Shown piece by piece: positions 8,738 to 17,253 of a stretch of 55,136 bases of DNA. The DNA comes from Alphaproteobacteria bacterium (GTDB lineage: Bacteria; Pseudomonadota; Alphaproteobacteria; UBA7985; JAUIBT01), in NCBI GenBank assembly GCA_030428255.1, contig JAUIBT010000024.1, positions 1 through 55,136 on the forward strand. Reading direction: 5' to 3'. How positions within the stretch are numbered: the stretch's first letter is position 1; every line of letters begins with the position of its first letter. The position numbers were made by a program, and so were the translations under genes. The notes below the pieces were generated by a model that was given only the letters and a program-made list of their open reading frames with translations, made no database searches and had not been told where the DNA came from.

Positions 8738-8756
8738 CGTCACCCTCTCTGCGTCG

Positions 8757-8810
8757 GATCCAGGGCTAGCTAGATCCAAGGTTGGCTAGATCCAGGGTTA
8801 GCTGGCGGCG
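8757..8810. repeat. Short GATCCA/GCTAG tandem repeats
   Basis: GATCCAGGGCTAGCTA, GATCCAAGGTTGGCTA and GATCCAGGGTTAGCTG occur consecutively (about 16 bp each), followed by GGCGGCGCTAGCTGG. They fill the gap between the aldolase-type and desaturase genes. Origin looks like local slippage duplication. Confidence 0.7.
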
Positions 8811-9581
8811 CTAGCTGGCGTAGTTCGAGCCTTCCTCGTCCAAAATCGCCATTAGCTCGCCGAAATGCATTTCGGCCTGGCCGGGGTAGGTCTCGATCTC
8901 GTAAGCGGTCTTTTCGGCCACCTCATCGCTCAAAATCCGCAAAGGCTGGCCGGTCTGTAGCGCGCGGATATAGGTCTCCGCCGCGCGCTCGAAATAATAG
9001 AGGCGGTTGAAGGTGTCGGCCACCGTGTCACCGATCACCAGCACGCCGTGGTTGCCCATGATCAAGGTCTTAACCTTGGGATCGCCCAGCAGGGTCGCGC
9101 AGCGCTGGCCCTCTTCTTCAAAAGCCAGGCCGCCGAAATCGTTGTCGATGGCATAGCGGTTAAAGAAGGTCGCCGTATTCTGATCAATTGGCGGCAGGTT
9201 GCTGTCGGCCAGGCTGGCCAGCACGGTCGCGTGGATCGAGTGCACGTGCATGACACAGCGCGCCTGCGGGCAGAGGCGATGCACCGAGCCGTGCAGGCCC
9301 CAAGCGGTGGGGTCCGGCGCGTTGGGCAGTTCCATGGTGGCAGGATCGTTGGCGTCCAACAGCAGCAGGTCCGAGGCCTTGATGCGCCGGAAATGCATCT
9401 GATTCGGGTTCATCAAAAAGCGGCTGCCATCGTCGCTCACCGCCAGGCTGAAGTGGTTGGCCACGGCCTCGTGGAAGTTCAAGCGTTCGGTCCAGCGGAA
9501 GGCGGCGGCCATTTCGATGCGCTCGGGCCAGAATTCCATATTGGCGCCAGGGTGCGGCTGCAAAGGGGTGACGCTGTTCAT
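8811..9581 (-). CDS. Class II aldolase/adducin family protein
   Basis: 256 residues, ATG at 9581 behind GAGGAG. The metal-binding HVHSIH motif (within CVMHVHSIHATVLASL) and the later MGNHGVLVIG block are typical of class II aldolase/adducin proteins, in which three histidines bind Zn2+ or another divalent ion; an upstream acidic residue would be the general base. Family members cleave sugar phosphates or decarboxylate/oxygenate aromatic keto acids, so the reaction is open. It is divergently transcribed from the LysR gene across a shared operator and is a plausible target of that regulator. Confidence 0.85.
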   Translation of the reverse strand: MNSVTPLQPHPGANMEFWPERIEMAAAFRWTERLNFHEAVANHFSLAVSDDGSRFLMNPNQMHFRRIKASDLLLLDANDPATMELPNAPDPTAWGLHGSVHRLCPQARCVMHVHSIHATVLASLADSNLPPIDQNTATFFNRYAIDNDFGGLAFEEEGQRCATLLGDPKVKTLIMGNHGVLVIGDTVADTFNRLYYFERAAETYIRALQTGQPLRILSDEVAEKTAYEIETYPGQAEMHFGELMAILDEEGSNYAS

Positions 9582-9660
9582 AAAGGCTCCTCCAGCAAAC
9601 GGGTCGTCCTTCTGCTATGCCTGCTCGGTTGGGGCTTTACAAACAAAGGTTTTGCCGCCA

Positions 9661-9694
9661 ATGCATAAGTATGACTAATGGATCACTTATGCAT
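9661..9694. promoter_or_regulatory. Palindromic operator between aldolase-type and LysR genes
   Basis: Perfect 10-bp inverted arms ATGCATAAGT (9661-9670) and ACTTATGCAT (9685-9694) separated by 14 bases. It sits 20 bp before the LysR start codon and 79 bp before the divergent aldolase start. LysR-type regulators usually bind such interrupted dyads in the intergenic region of a divergent target and repress their own gene from it; assignment to the adjacent LysR is inference. Confidence 0.75.
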
Positions 9695-9714
9695 AAAGCC
9701 CCGAGGCCCCTGCC

Positions 9715-10641
9715 ATGGCCATCCGCGCCCGCGCACAAACCGCGCCCTTTCCTCCCTTAGCCTGGTTGCGCGCCTTTGAGGCCGCTGCCCGCCACCTCTC
9801 CTTCACCCAAGCGGGCAAGGAGCTGAACATGACCCAGTCGTCCATCTCTCAGCACGTGCGCAATCTGGAGCACTGGTTGGGGCGTGAGCTGTTTGTGCGC
9901 CAGACCCGCGCCCTGGCGCTGACCGAGGCTGGGGCCAACTACCTGCCCGTGGTGCGCGAGGCCTTTGGTGTACTGGCGCGCGGCACCCGCAGTTTTGTGG
10001 GCGGCGATCCGGGCCAAGAGCTGCGCCTGCTCTGCAATCTGACCTTTGCCACCTGGTGGCTCTGTCCGCGGCTGGACCGCTTAATGAACGCGCATCCTTG
10101 GCTCAAGCTGGACCTTCAGACCGCGACATGGGGCGTCGAGGCCATCAGTACCAGCGGCGCGGGCGCGCCCAACTGGGACCTGGAGATCCGCTTTGCCCGC
10201 CCGCAAGATGTCTCCGCTTCGGCTGAATTGCTGCTTGAGGACAGCATCACGCCGATCTGCGCGCCAGACTTCGCCGATGGCGCGCCCGACTGGCGGCGCG
10301 ACCGCCTGTTCGACTGCGCGGGCACCATGTCGAATTGGGAGGCTTGGTTGGACAGCCAGGGCCTCAGCCTGCCGTCTGAGCAAGTGGTGCATCGCGCCTC
10401 GACCTACGTGATTGCACTGACCGCGGCGGTGACCGGGCAAGGGCTGGCGCTGGCGCATGGGTTTATGATCGAGGGGCTGGCCAAGACCTGTGCGGTGCAT
10501 CAGCCTTGGGCGCACCGCATGCCGCTGTTTGAGGCTTATTTCTTGCAGCCGCCGCCTGAGCACCGCCAGACCCCGGCCACCCGCGCCTTCATGGCCTGGA
10601 TTGAGGACGAGATGACGAGCGCTGCGCCGCTGACAGCCTAG
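9715..10641 (+). CDS. LysR-family transcriptional regulator (GcvA-like)
   Basis: 308 residues, ATG at 9715. The N-terminal winged helix-turn-helix has the typical LAWLRAFEAAARHLSFTQAGKELNMTQSSISQHVRNLEHWLGRELFVRQTR-type layout (residues 13-65), followed by a two-lobed effector-binding domain of the GcvA/AmpR subgroup (LRLLCNLTFATWWLCPRL). Divergent from the class II aldolase gene and 81 bp upstream of the deacylase and reductive dehalogenase genes in the same direction, so it probably controls one or both sides. The inducer is unknown. Confidence 0.9.
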   Translation: MAIRARAQTAPFPPLAWLRAFEAAARHLSFTQAGKELNMTQSSISQHVRNLEHWLGRELFVRQTRALALTEAGANYLPVVREAFGVLARGTRSFVGGDPGQELRLLCNLTFATWWLCPRLDRLMNAHPWLKLDLQTATWGVEAISTSGAGAPNWDLEIRFARPQDVSASAELLLEDSITPICAPDFADGAPDWRRDRLFDCAGTMSNWEAWLDSQGLSLPSEQVVHRASTYVIALTAAVTGQGLALAHGFMIEGLAKTCAVHQPWAHRMPLFEAYFLQPPPEHRQTPATRAFMAWIEDEMTSAAPLTA

Positions 10642-10722
10642 GGCTTGACGCTGATACGCTTGCCAGCCGACCCCACGCTGGCCATAGTCCTGTCCTTCGC
10701 TTTTGCCCATCTCGGAGCCCCC

Positions 10723-11880
10723 ATGAGCCACCTGCAAACCACTCAGGATATCTTAGAGCGCCTCATCGCCTACCCCACGGTCTCCACCGACAGCAATTTA
10801 GAGCTGATCGACTACTGTGCGACCTACCTGGAGGGCCTGGGCGCGCGGGTGCAGATTTTCAAAAACGCGGCTGGCACCAAGTCCAACTTATTTGCCACGC
10901 TGGGCCCCGAGGGCGACGGCGGAATCGTGCTGTCCGGCCACAGCGATGTGGTGCCTGCCGAAGAAAGCGGCTGGCTGTCCGACCCCTTCAGGCTGCGCGA
11001 AGACGGCGGCCTGCTCTATGGCCGCGGCACCTGCGATATGAAAGGCTTCATCGCCGCCACCCTGGCCCTGGCCCCGGTCTATGCCCGCTTGCCGCTGCGC
11101 CGCCCGCTGCACTTCAGCTTCACCCATGACGAGGAAACCGGCTGTCTGGGCGCACAAGACCTGGTGGCCGAACTGCGCCGCCAAGGGCTCAAGCCTGCGG
11201 TGGCCATCATCGGCGAACCCACCGAGCTGCGCATCATCGAAGGCCATAAGGGCTGCTGTGAATACTCCACCCATTTTAAAGGCCTAGAGGGCCACGGCTC
11301 GCAGCCAGATCTGGGCGTCTCAGCCGTGGAGTACGCCACGCGCTATGTCGCGCGCTTGCTCGAACTGCGCGAGGATCTCAAGCAACGCAGTCCTGAGGGC
11401 AGCCGCTTTGATCCGCCTTGGTCCAGCCTGCAAATCGGACGCATCGAGGGCGGCGTCGCGCACAACGTCATCGCTGGCGATTGCCGGGTTGATTGGGAGA
11501 CGCGCCCGGTGGTGGCCGCCGATCTGACTTTCGTCAAACAGGCGATCCAGGACTATTGCGACACCATGCTGTTGCCTGCCATGCGCGCCGTCCACCCCGA
11601 AGCCGACATCCACACCGAGGTTATCGGCGAAGTCGCGGGTCTGGAGCCCATGGCCGACAACGAAGCGCTGCGTTTGGTCCAAGAGCTGACCGGGGCCAAC
11701 TCGGCGGATCTGGTGGCCTTTGGAACTGAGGCGGGCTTGTTCCAATCGCTGGGCATGTCGGCGGTGGTCTGCGGGCCTGGCTCGATCCAGCAGGCCCACA
11801 AGGCCAACGAATTTGTCAGCCTGGACCAGCTCCAGCGCTGTCTGACCATGCTGGAAGGCTTGCAATCCAAGCTGGTTTAG
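10723..11880 (+). CDS. argE: M20 family deacylase, ArgE-like (acetylornithine deacetylase)
   Basis: 385 residues from ATG 10723, preceded by GGAG; this gives the normal ArgE length. Di-zinc M20 motifs are all present: SGHSDVVPA (His ligand and Asp), GTCDMKG (bridging Asp), DEETG (catalytic Glu and ligand), IGEPTEL and the C-terminal QAHKANEF His. ArgE removes the acetyl group from N2-acetylornithine in arginine synthesis. However, it sits between a LysR regulator and a reductive dehalogenase, outside any arginine cluster, so it may act on another N-acyl amino acid. The GTEAG motif and the AHKANEF ending are characteristic of ArgE, so the symbol is given with reservation. Confidence 0.8.
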   Translation: MSHLQTTQDILERLIAYPTVSTDSNLELIDYCATYLEGLGARVQIFKNAAGTKSNLFATLGPEGDGGIVLSGHSDVVPAEESGWLSDPFRLREDGGLLYGRGTCDMKGFIAATLALAPVYARLPLRRPLHFSFTHDEETGCLGAQDLVAELRRQGLKPAVAIIGEPTELRIIEGHKGCCEYSTHFKGLEGHGSQPDLGVSAVEYATRYVARLLELREDLKQRSPEGSRFDPPWSSLQIGRIEGGVAHNVIAGDCRVDWETRPVVAADLTFVKQAIQDYCDTMLLPAMRAVHPEADIHTEVIGEVAGLEPMADNEALRLVQELTGANSADLVAFGTEAGLFQSLGMSAVVCGPGSIQQAHKANEFVSLDQLQRCLTMLEGLQSKLV

Positions 11881-11937
11881 CGCCAAGCTGGCGGCCAAAC
11901 CGGGCATCCAAGTCCCGGCAGAAGGACCGACCTGCCC

Positions 11938-14900
11938 ATGGCCGCTAAGCTGTTTTCGACCGCCAAACGCCCCGTACACCTGGGCCCCTATCCGCTGGAG
12001 GGTCTCAAGCGCGTCGCCCTGCCGGATCTGGAGGCCCGCCTGCCCGCCGCGCCGCTGGACGCTGCGCCGCGCTTTGCCCGGCCGGAGGCGCCCTGGCACA
12101 TCGCCAACGCCATGGCCGATTATCAGGCCACTATGGACGCCATCCGCGACGGCCTGGTCAACGGCGCGCGGGCCGAGATCCCCAGCGACCCCGGTGCGCG
12201 GGCGCGCCATCTGAAGGGTTTCGGCTATTTTTCCGACGCCGACATGGTGGGCATCGGCCCGGTTTTGCCCGCCTGCCTGCGCGAGGCCCCGCTGCGCAAT
12301 CCCGAGATTGAGCGCCTGGCGCAAGACCTTAGGACCCGCCAGACCAAGACTCTGGCCTCGGGCATTGATGTCATCATGGCCGATCTGAAAGACTCCATGG
12401 CCGCTCCGCCTTCCGGCATCGAAGGCCACCACACCGCGCTGGTCTTTCTCTATGCCTACAATCGTGACCCCAAGGCCGACGAGCCCGGCGCGGCCTGGAT
12501 CCAAGACGCGCAGGCCGAGCGCGCCTGCCTGCGCGCCTCTGAGACCGCCGTCGTGCTGGCCAACTACATCCGCTTGCTGGGCTTTGACGCCAAGGCCCAC
12601 ACCGGCAGCTCCAGCGATGTTTGGTTGGCTCGCCTGGCGTTGGCCGCTGGCTTGGTCAGCCTAGAAGACGACGGCGCGCTGTTGGCCCCCTGGCTGGGGC
12701 AGCGCTTTGGCCTGGCGGCAGTCACCACCAACCTGGAGCTGGAACACGATCAACCGCTGGCCCCGCTGGACCAGCAGCCCTACAGCTTGATCGGCGGCTG
12801 GCGCTGGCAGCTCGGCACGCAGTCCGACAAGTCCGCGCGCAACCAAGACCCCTACGCAAAGCGGGGCTACGTCCAGGGCCCGCACCCTTTCGAGACGCTC
12901 AAGCGGGTCAAAGACCCCACCACCTACATCGACGAGGCGCATGTCGCCCGCGTACCCAAGCGCGCCGACATGTTCGCCAGAGCTCAATTCGGCGATATGG
13001 GCAAGTCGGTGCAGCAAAGCGCAGCGGGCGGCTATTACGCGCGCAAATCCGCGCCCTCTTATGCCCAGCGCCGCATGCTGGGAGCCTTCGTGCTGTTGCA
13101 AGACGGCGAGCCCGCGCCCGAACGCCAGCGCCTGGACCCGCAAGAGGCGGCCGATCTGATCAAGGCTAGCAGCTATTTTCTGGGCATTGATGCGGTGGGC
13201 ATTTCGCGCTGCCCAGACTGGGCCTGGTATTCGCACGACGCCACCGGCGCGCCCATCGAGCCGACCCAAAATCAGGCCATCTCCATGATCACCGATCAGG
13301 GTTTTGAGACCATGGAGGGTGCCAGCGGCGACGACTGGATTTCGGTCGCGCAATCCATGCGCGCTTACTTGCGCTTCTCCCTGTTGGGGGGCGTGATCGC
13401 CCAACAAATCCGCAACCTGGGCTACAGCGCCAAAGCCCACACGGTCATGGACGGCGAGGTCCTTCAGCCGCCGCTGTTGCTGCTTTCTGGCCTGGGCGAG
13501 GTCAGCCGCATTGGCGAGGTCATTCTCAACCCCTTCTTAGGCCCGCGCCTCAAGTCGGGCGTTGTGACCACCGATCTGCCCATGGCCCACGACGCGCCAA
13601 TCGACTTTGGCCTGCAAGCCTTCTGCCAGGCCTGCAACAAGTGCGCGCGCGAGTGCCCCTCTGGCGCCATCACCGCGGGCCCAAAGCGCATGTTCAACGG
13701 TTACGAAATCTGGAAGTCCGACAGCCAGAAGTGCACCACCTATCGCATCACCACCCAGGGCGGGGCCATGTGTGGGCGCTGCATGAAAACCTGCCCCTGG
13801 AACCTGGAGGGCCTGTTCGCCGAAAAGCCTTTGCGCTGGCTGGCCTCGCATGTGCCCGCGCTGGCCAAGCCGCTAGCCAAGCTGGACGATGCCACCGGGC
13901 GGGGCGGCCTGAACCCGGTCAAAAAGTGGTGGTGGGATATCGAGCTGTACGAGGACGGAGCCTATCGTGCGGCGCGCCAACCCGTTAATAGACGCGGCCT
14001 GCAGACCGACTTGGATCTGCGCTATGAGGATCAGACCTTGGCCGTCTACCCCGCGCCTTTGGCTCCGCCGCCTTGGCCTTACCCCTTCCCCATGAACCGT
14101 GAGGCAGGAATTGCTGCCTACCAGGACTTGATCAGCGCCGAGGACTATAAAGCGCGCTTGGCGGCAGGCGATGACAGCGTGATCCATCGCTATGCCGTGC
14201 CGCACGATGCACCGGTGCTGGAGGTGCGGGTCACCAAGGCCGAACCCATGACGCACGACAAGGCGTCACCTGTCACCAAGTACGAGTTTCAACGCCCCGA
14301 CGGCAGCCCGTTGCCCGCTTGGAGCGCCGGTGCGCACCTGGACATAGTGGTCGCGCCCGAGTTCTTGCGGCAATATTCCATGTCGGGCGATCCAGCCGAC
14401 ACCAGCCGCTATCAAATCGGCGTGCTGCGCGAGGACAACGGCCGTGGCGGCTCCAAGCTCATGCATCGCATTTTTGCCGAAGGGCGGCGGGTCTTTATCT
14501 CCAAGCCCATCAATCACTTTGAACTGGTGGAGAGCGCCAGCCGCACGCTGCTGATGGGCGGCGGCATTGGGGTGACGCCGATGCTTGCCTTCGCCCACCG
14601 CCTGCATGCTTTGGGCAAGGACTTCGCCCTGCACTATTCCTGCCCCAGCCGCAAAGCAGCGGGCTACCTGGCGGACCTGGCAGCGGTGCCTTGGGCCGAT
14701 CATGTTGTGTTGCACATCTCAGACGAGGGCAGCCGGGCCGACTTGGACGCGGTTCTGGCGGGCTATGAGCCGGGCTGGCATCTTTATACCTGCGGGCCCG
14801 AGCGCTACATGAGCGCCGTGGTCGAGGCCGCCGCGCGGCAGGGCTTCCCCGAAGATGCCTGCCATTTGGAATATTTCTCGCTCCCCGAGCAGCCCGACTA

Positions 14901-15174
14901 CGTCAACCGCCCGTTCCGCATCAAGCTGGCTCTCAGCGGGCGCGAGCTGGCCGTTCCCGCCGACAAAAGCGCCGCCGATGTGCTGATTGAAGCGGGATTT
15001 AAAATCGACCTCAAGTGCTCGGACGGCATTTGCGGGGTCTGCAAGTGCGGCTTGATCTCAGGCGAGGTTGAGCATCGCGACTTCGTGCTGTCCAAGGCTC
15101 AGTGCGCGACCGCCCTCATCACCTGCCAATCGCGCGCCGCTGAGGAGGACGGCCTGATCGAGCTGGATCTTTAG
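11938..15174 (+). CDS. Self-sufficient cytoplasmic reductive dehalogenase fused to flavin/[2Fe-2S] reductase
   Basis: 1078 residues, ATG 11938 after AAGGA. Residues about 1-640 form a reductive dehalogenase-like module: cobalamin-domain stretches end in two [4Fe-4S] motifs, C563-x2-C566-x2-C569-x3-C573-P and C599-x12-C612-x2-C615-x3-C619-P. Residues 206-275 and 486-556 are an internal duplicate (both contain LG[FY]xAKAHT and VTT[ND]L); only the second is followed by the cluster motifs. Lys539 in RLKSGVVTTD may be the catalytic lysine (inference). Residues about 730-1078 resemble phthalate dioxygenase reductase: RQYS flavin motif (811-814), GGGIGVTP (874-881) for NAD(P)H, and [2Fe-2S] ligands C1027-x4-C1032-x2-C1035-x27-C1063. 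There is no Tat signal and no membrane-anchor gene, as in the known catabolic enzymes NpRdhA and BhbA. Expected activity is NAD(P)H-driven B12-dependent removal of halide from an organohalide. It overlaps the next gene tail-to-tail by 4 bp. Confidence 0.85.
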   Translation: MAAKLFSTAKRPVHLGPYPLEGLKRVALPDLEARLPAAPLDAAPRFARPEAPWHIANAMADYQATMDAIRDGLVNGARAEIPSDPGARARHLKGFGYFSDADMVGIGPVLPACLREAPLRNPEIERLAQDLRTRQTKTLASGIDVIMADLKDSMAAPPSGIEGHHTALVFLYAYNRDPKADEPGAAWIQDAQAERACLRASETAVVLANYIRLLGFDAKAHTGSSSDVWLARLALAAGLVSLEDDGALLAPWLGQRFGLAAVTTNLELEHDQPLAPLDQQPYSLIGGWRWQLGTQSDKSARNQDPYAKRGYVQGPHPFETLKRVKDPTTYIDEAHVARVPKRADMFARAQFGDMGKSVQQSAAGGYYARKSAPSYAQRRMLGAFVLLQDGEPAPERQRLDPQEAADLIKASSYFLGIDAVGISRCPDWAWYSHDATGAPIEPTQNQAISMITDQGFETMEGASGDDWISVAQSMRAYLRFSLLGGVIAQQIRNLGYSAKAHTVMDGEVLQPPLLLLSGLGEVSRIGEVILNPFLGPRLKSGVVTTDLPMAHDAPIDFGLQAFCQACNKCARECPSGAITAGPKRMFNGYEIWKSDSQKCTTYRITTQGGAMCGRCMKTCPWNLEGLFAEKPLRWLASHVPALAKPLAKLDDATGRGGLNPVKKWWWDIELYEDGAYRAARQPVNRRGLQTDLDLRYEDQTLAVYPAPLAPPPWPYPFPMNREAGIAAYQDLISAEDYKARLAAGDDSVIHRYAVPHDAPVLEVRVTKAEPMTHDKASPVTKYEFQRPDGSPLPAWSAGAHLDIVVAPEFLRQYSMSGDPADTSRYQIGVLREDNGRGGSKLMHRIFAEGRRVFISKPINHFELVESASRTLLMGGGIGVTPMLAFAHRLHALGKDFALHYSCPSRKAAGYLADLAAVPWADHVVLHISDEGSRADLDAVLAGYEPGWHLYTCGPERYMSAVVEAAARQGFPEDACHLEYFSLPEQPDYVNRPFRIKLALSGRELAVPADKSAADVLIEAGFKIDLKCSDGICGVCKCGLISGEVEHRDFVLSKAQCATALITCQSRAAEEDGLIELDL

Positions 15175-15740
15175 GCCGACCCGGCCAGCACCAGCGCTTG
15201 CGCCACGATCACCTGATCGCCCTTGGTGGTCAGCGCGGGTGCGCCGTGCAGCACATAGCCCTCGGCCAAGGCCTGAGACACGCGTTCGCAAAAGCTGCGA
15301 TCATCGGGGCCCGTCAGGACGCGGTAGGCCAACTTAGCGGGCTCAGCGGCCGCCGCCTCGCTGCCGACCTGCTTTTCTTCGATCCGAAAGCGGGCGTTGG
15401 CGTCGTCCACGGTCTCCCAGGCCAAGCGCTGCCATTCATTCTTGGCCGCTTCATAGGTGGCAAAGGGGCCATAGCGACCCTCATTAACGCTTTGTTCAAA
15501 GTCGGTGGAATCGTAGGTGCCGCCCACGACCCAGAATTCGGGTTCGTCGGGCTGCTCGACGCCTTGAATGGTGAAGTAAGATTGGCAATCATCGACGGTC
15601 TGCCAGGCCAAGCCCTGCCAAACCTTCTGCGCCGCCTCATAGCTGTCGAAGGGGCCAAAGCGCTGTTCCTTCTCGCCCGGCGCAAAGGTGGTGAAGCTGG
15701 TGTCCGTATAGTTGCCGCCGGTGACCCAAAAGCGTTTCAT
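15171..15740 (-). CDS. Tandem DUF4170 plus DUF1737 protein
   Basis: 189 residues, ATG at 15740. Two DUF4170-type units are visible: FWVTGGNYTDTSF...GPFDSYEAAQKVWQGLAWQTVDDC (residues 4-55) and FWVVGGTYDSTDF...GPFATYEAAKNEWQRLAWETVDDA (69-114). Residues about 137-185 match DUF1737: AYRVLTGPDDRSFCERVSQALAEGYVLHG followed by the QAL ending. Function of both domains is unknown. The stop overlaps the stop of the dehalogenase gene on the other strand, so the two are convergent. A single-domain DUF4170 relative occurs at 34850-35089. Cytoplasmic, no signal peptide. Confidence 0.85.
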   Translation of the reverse strand: MKRFWVTGGNYTDTSFTTFAPGEKEQRFGPFDSYEAAQKVWQGLAWQTVDDCQSYFTIQGVEQPDEPEFWVVGGTYDSTDFEQSVNEGRYGPFATYEAAKNEWQRLAWETVDDANARFRIEEKQVGSEAAAAEPAKLAYRVLTGPDDRSFCERVSQALAEGYVLHGAPALTTKGDQVIVAQALVLAGSA

Positions 15741-15817
15741 AATCGTCTGTCTCCAAGTTCCTGGCCGCCTAGCGGGCCCATCGTTTCAGTGTCGGGGGCT
15801 TGGTCGGCTCGAACCTT

Positions 15818-17242
15818 TTAGCGCGGCAAGACCAGCTCAGCGCGCAAACCACCCATGGGAGAATGGCCGAGTTCTAACCTTCCGCCGTGGGCAAGAGCAA
15901 TGTCTAATGTGATCGACAGCCCCAAACCGACCCCTCCTGTGGCCTCGTTGCGGCTCTCCTCAAGACGAAAGAAGGGTTGCAGCACCTCCTCGCGCTTGTC
16001 CGCTGGAATGCCGGGGCCGTCATCATCAACCCGTATCGTGAAGGCTTGGCGGTCTGTGATCAAAGTGATGCGGATGCGATCCGCAAAGCGTTGCGCGTTC
16101 GAGACCAGATTGTCCACCGCCCGCCGCACCGCACGCGGCATGATCAGCGCCTCATAGGGGCCCATAGGCTCGGCGTCGGGCTCCAGGTCGCTGGAGAAAT
16201 CCGGGCTGTTGGTCCGCGGCATGGCACTGCGCTTAACGGGCTGAATGACGATCTGTACCTCGCTTGGACCCGTGCTAGCCTCAACAATGCGCCGCAGCAT
16301 TTCGGCCAAATCACGCCGCTCCAGCGCCTCCACGCCTTCGCCGCGCGCAAAGGACAGATAGCCTTCGATCATGGCCTCCATGTCCTTGATATCTTCTTCC
16401 ATGGCCTCGCGCGTTTCAGCGTCGCTGCTCATCGCCAGAGCCAAGCGCATGCGGGTCAGCGGGGTGCGCAGATCGTGGCTGACCCCCGCCAGCATGCTGG
16501 TGCGCTGGGTCACCTGGCGACGCAGGCGGTCGCGCATGCCGATAAAGGCGGTGGCAGCCTGGCGCACCTCGCTGGCGCCTTCGGCCTTGAAGCGTTCTAC
16601 GTCGCGGCCTTTGCCGAATTCTTCGGCCGCCAGCGCTAGGCGGTGGATGGGGCGCACCTGATTGCGCCAGAACATGCCTGCCACGCCAAACAGCAAGAAG
16701 CCTGCGCCCAAAAACCAGAATAAGAAGATATAGATGGTGGTCGAAAACAGGCGCTTGCGACTGACCCAAAAGGTCAGATAGCTCGGCGTCTCCCAGCGCA
16801 AGGCGATGTGGACCAGCACCTCGCCCTCTTGGCTCACCTCGTCGATGGAAAAAGGACGCCCGACTTTGTCCAGACCCTGCGACAGGCGTTCACGCAGCGC
16901 GGTCGGCGCCAGCCAGGTCAGCGGCGCGGCCTCGGCGCTCGGCAAGGCTCCCTCGTGCAGGCTGACCTTCAGGCTCATGGTATGGGCGGCCAAACTGAAC
17001 ACTTCTTGCTGTTCCGAGGCCTTGTGCCGATCCTCGACCAACAGCACGACAGCATGCATTTCCGACGACAGAGAGCTGGCGAGCCGCTTGGTCACCACCT
17101 GCCAGTGGCGGTCGTAAAACACCCAGGAGGCGATGATTTGCATCAGCAGCAGCGGCGTCATGATGATCAACACCGACCGCCACCAAAGCGAGCGCGGCAT
17201 GATCCCCTTGAAGATCGAGAAGGGCCGACCCGCCAGGCGCAA
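15818..17242 (-). CDS. EnvZ-like sensor histidine kinase
   Basis: 474 residues if the TTG at 17242 is used; an ATG at 17200 (MPRSLWW) with AAGGGG upstream is the alternative. One membrane helix near residues 20-43, a periplasmic domain of about 120 residues, a second helix near 180-205, then HAMP (NQVRPIHRLALAAEEFGKG), the phosphoacceptor box SHDLRTPLTRMRLAL, and a catalytic domain with N (DNLVSNAQRFA), G1 (DDGPGIP), F (LQPFFRLE) and G2 (GGVGLGLSI) boxes. It follows the response regulator gene by 11 bp and should phosphorylate it. The OmpR/EnvZ type senses envelope or osmotic cues, but the signal here is unknown. Confidence 0.9.
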   Translation of the reverse strand: MRLAGRPFSIFKGIMPRSLWWRSVLIIMTPLLLMQIIASWVFYDRHWQVVTKRLASSLSSEMHAVVLLVEDRHKASEQQEVFSLAAHTMSLKVSLHEGALPSAEAAPLTWLAPTALRERLSQGLDKVGRPFSIDEVSQEGEVLVHIALRWETPSYLTFWVSRKRLFSTTIYIFLFWFLGAGFLLFGVAGMFWRNQVRPIHRLALAAEEFGKGRDVERFKAEGASEVRQAATAFIGMRDRLRRQVTQRTSMLAGVSHDLRTPLTRMRLALAMSSDAETREAMEEDIKDMEAMIEGYLSFARGEGVEALERRDLAEMLRRIVEASTGPSEVQIVIQPVKRSAMPRTNSPDFSSDLEPDAEPMGPYEALIMPRAVRRAVDNLVSNAQRFADRIRITLITDRQAFTIRVDDDGPGIPADKREEVLQPFFRLEESRNEATGGVGLGLSITLDIALAHGGRLELGHSPMGGLRAELVLPR

Positions 17243-17253
17243 GTAGCTGCGCG

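Noticed and set aside
11320-12600. Long minus-strand open frame across the deacylase and dehalogenase genes
   Set aside because: Spans the end of one clear gene and the start of another on the opposite strand, with no ribosome site or family motif.
11938-13850. Epoxyqueuosine reductase (QueG) reading of the N-terminal half
   Set aside because: QueG has related iron-sulfur motifs but is much shorter, lacks the internal duplication and is not fused to a flavin/[2Fe-2S] reductase. A profile search should confirm.
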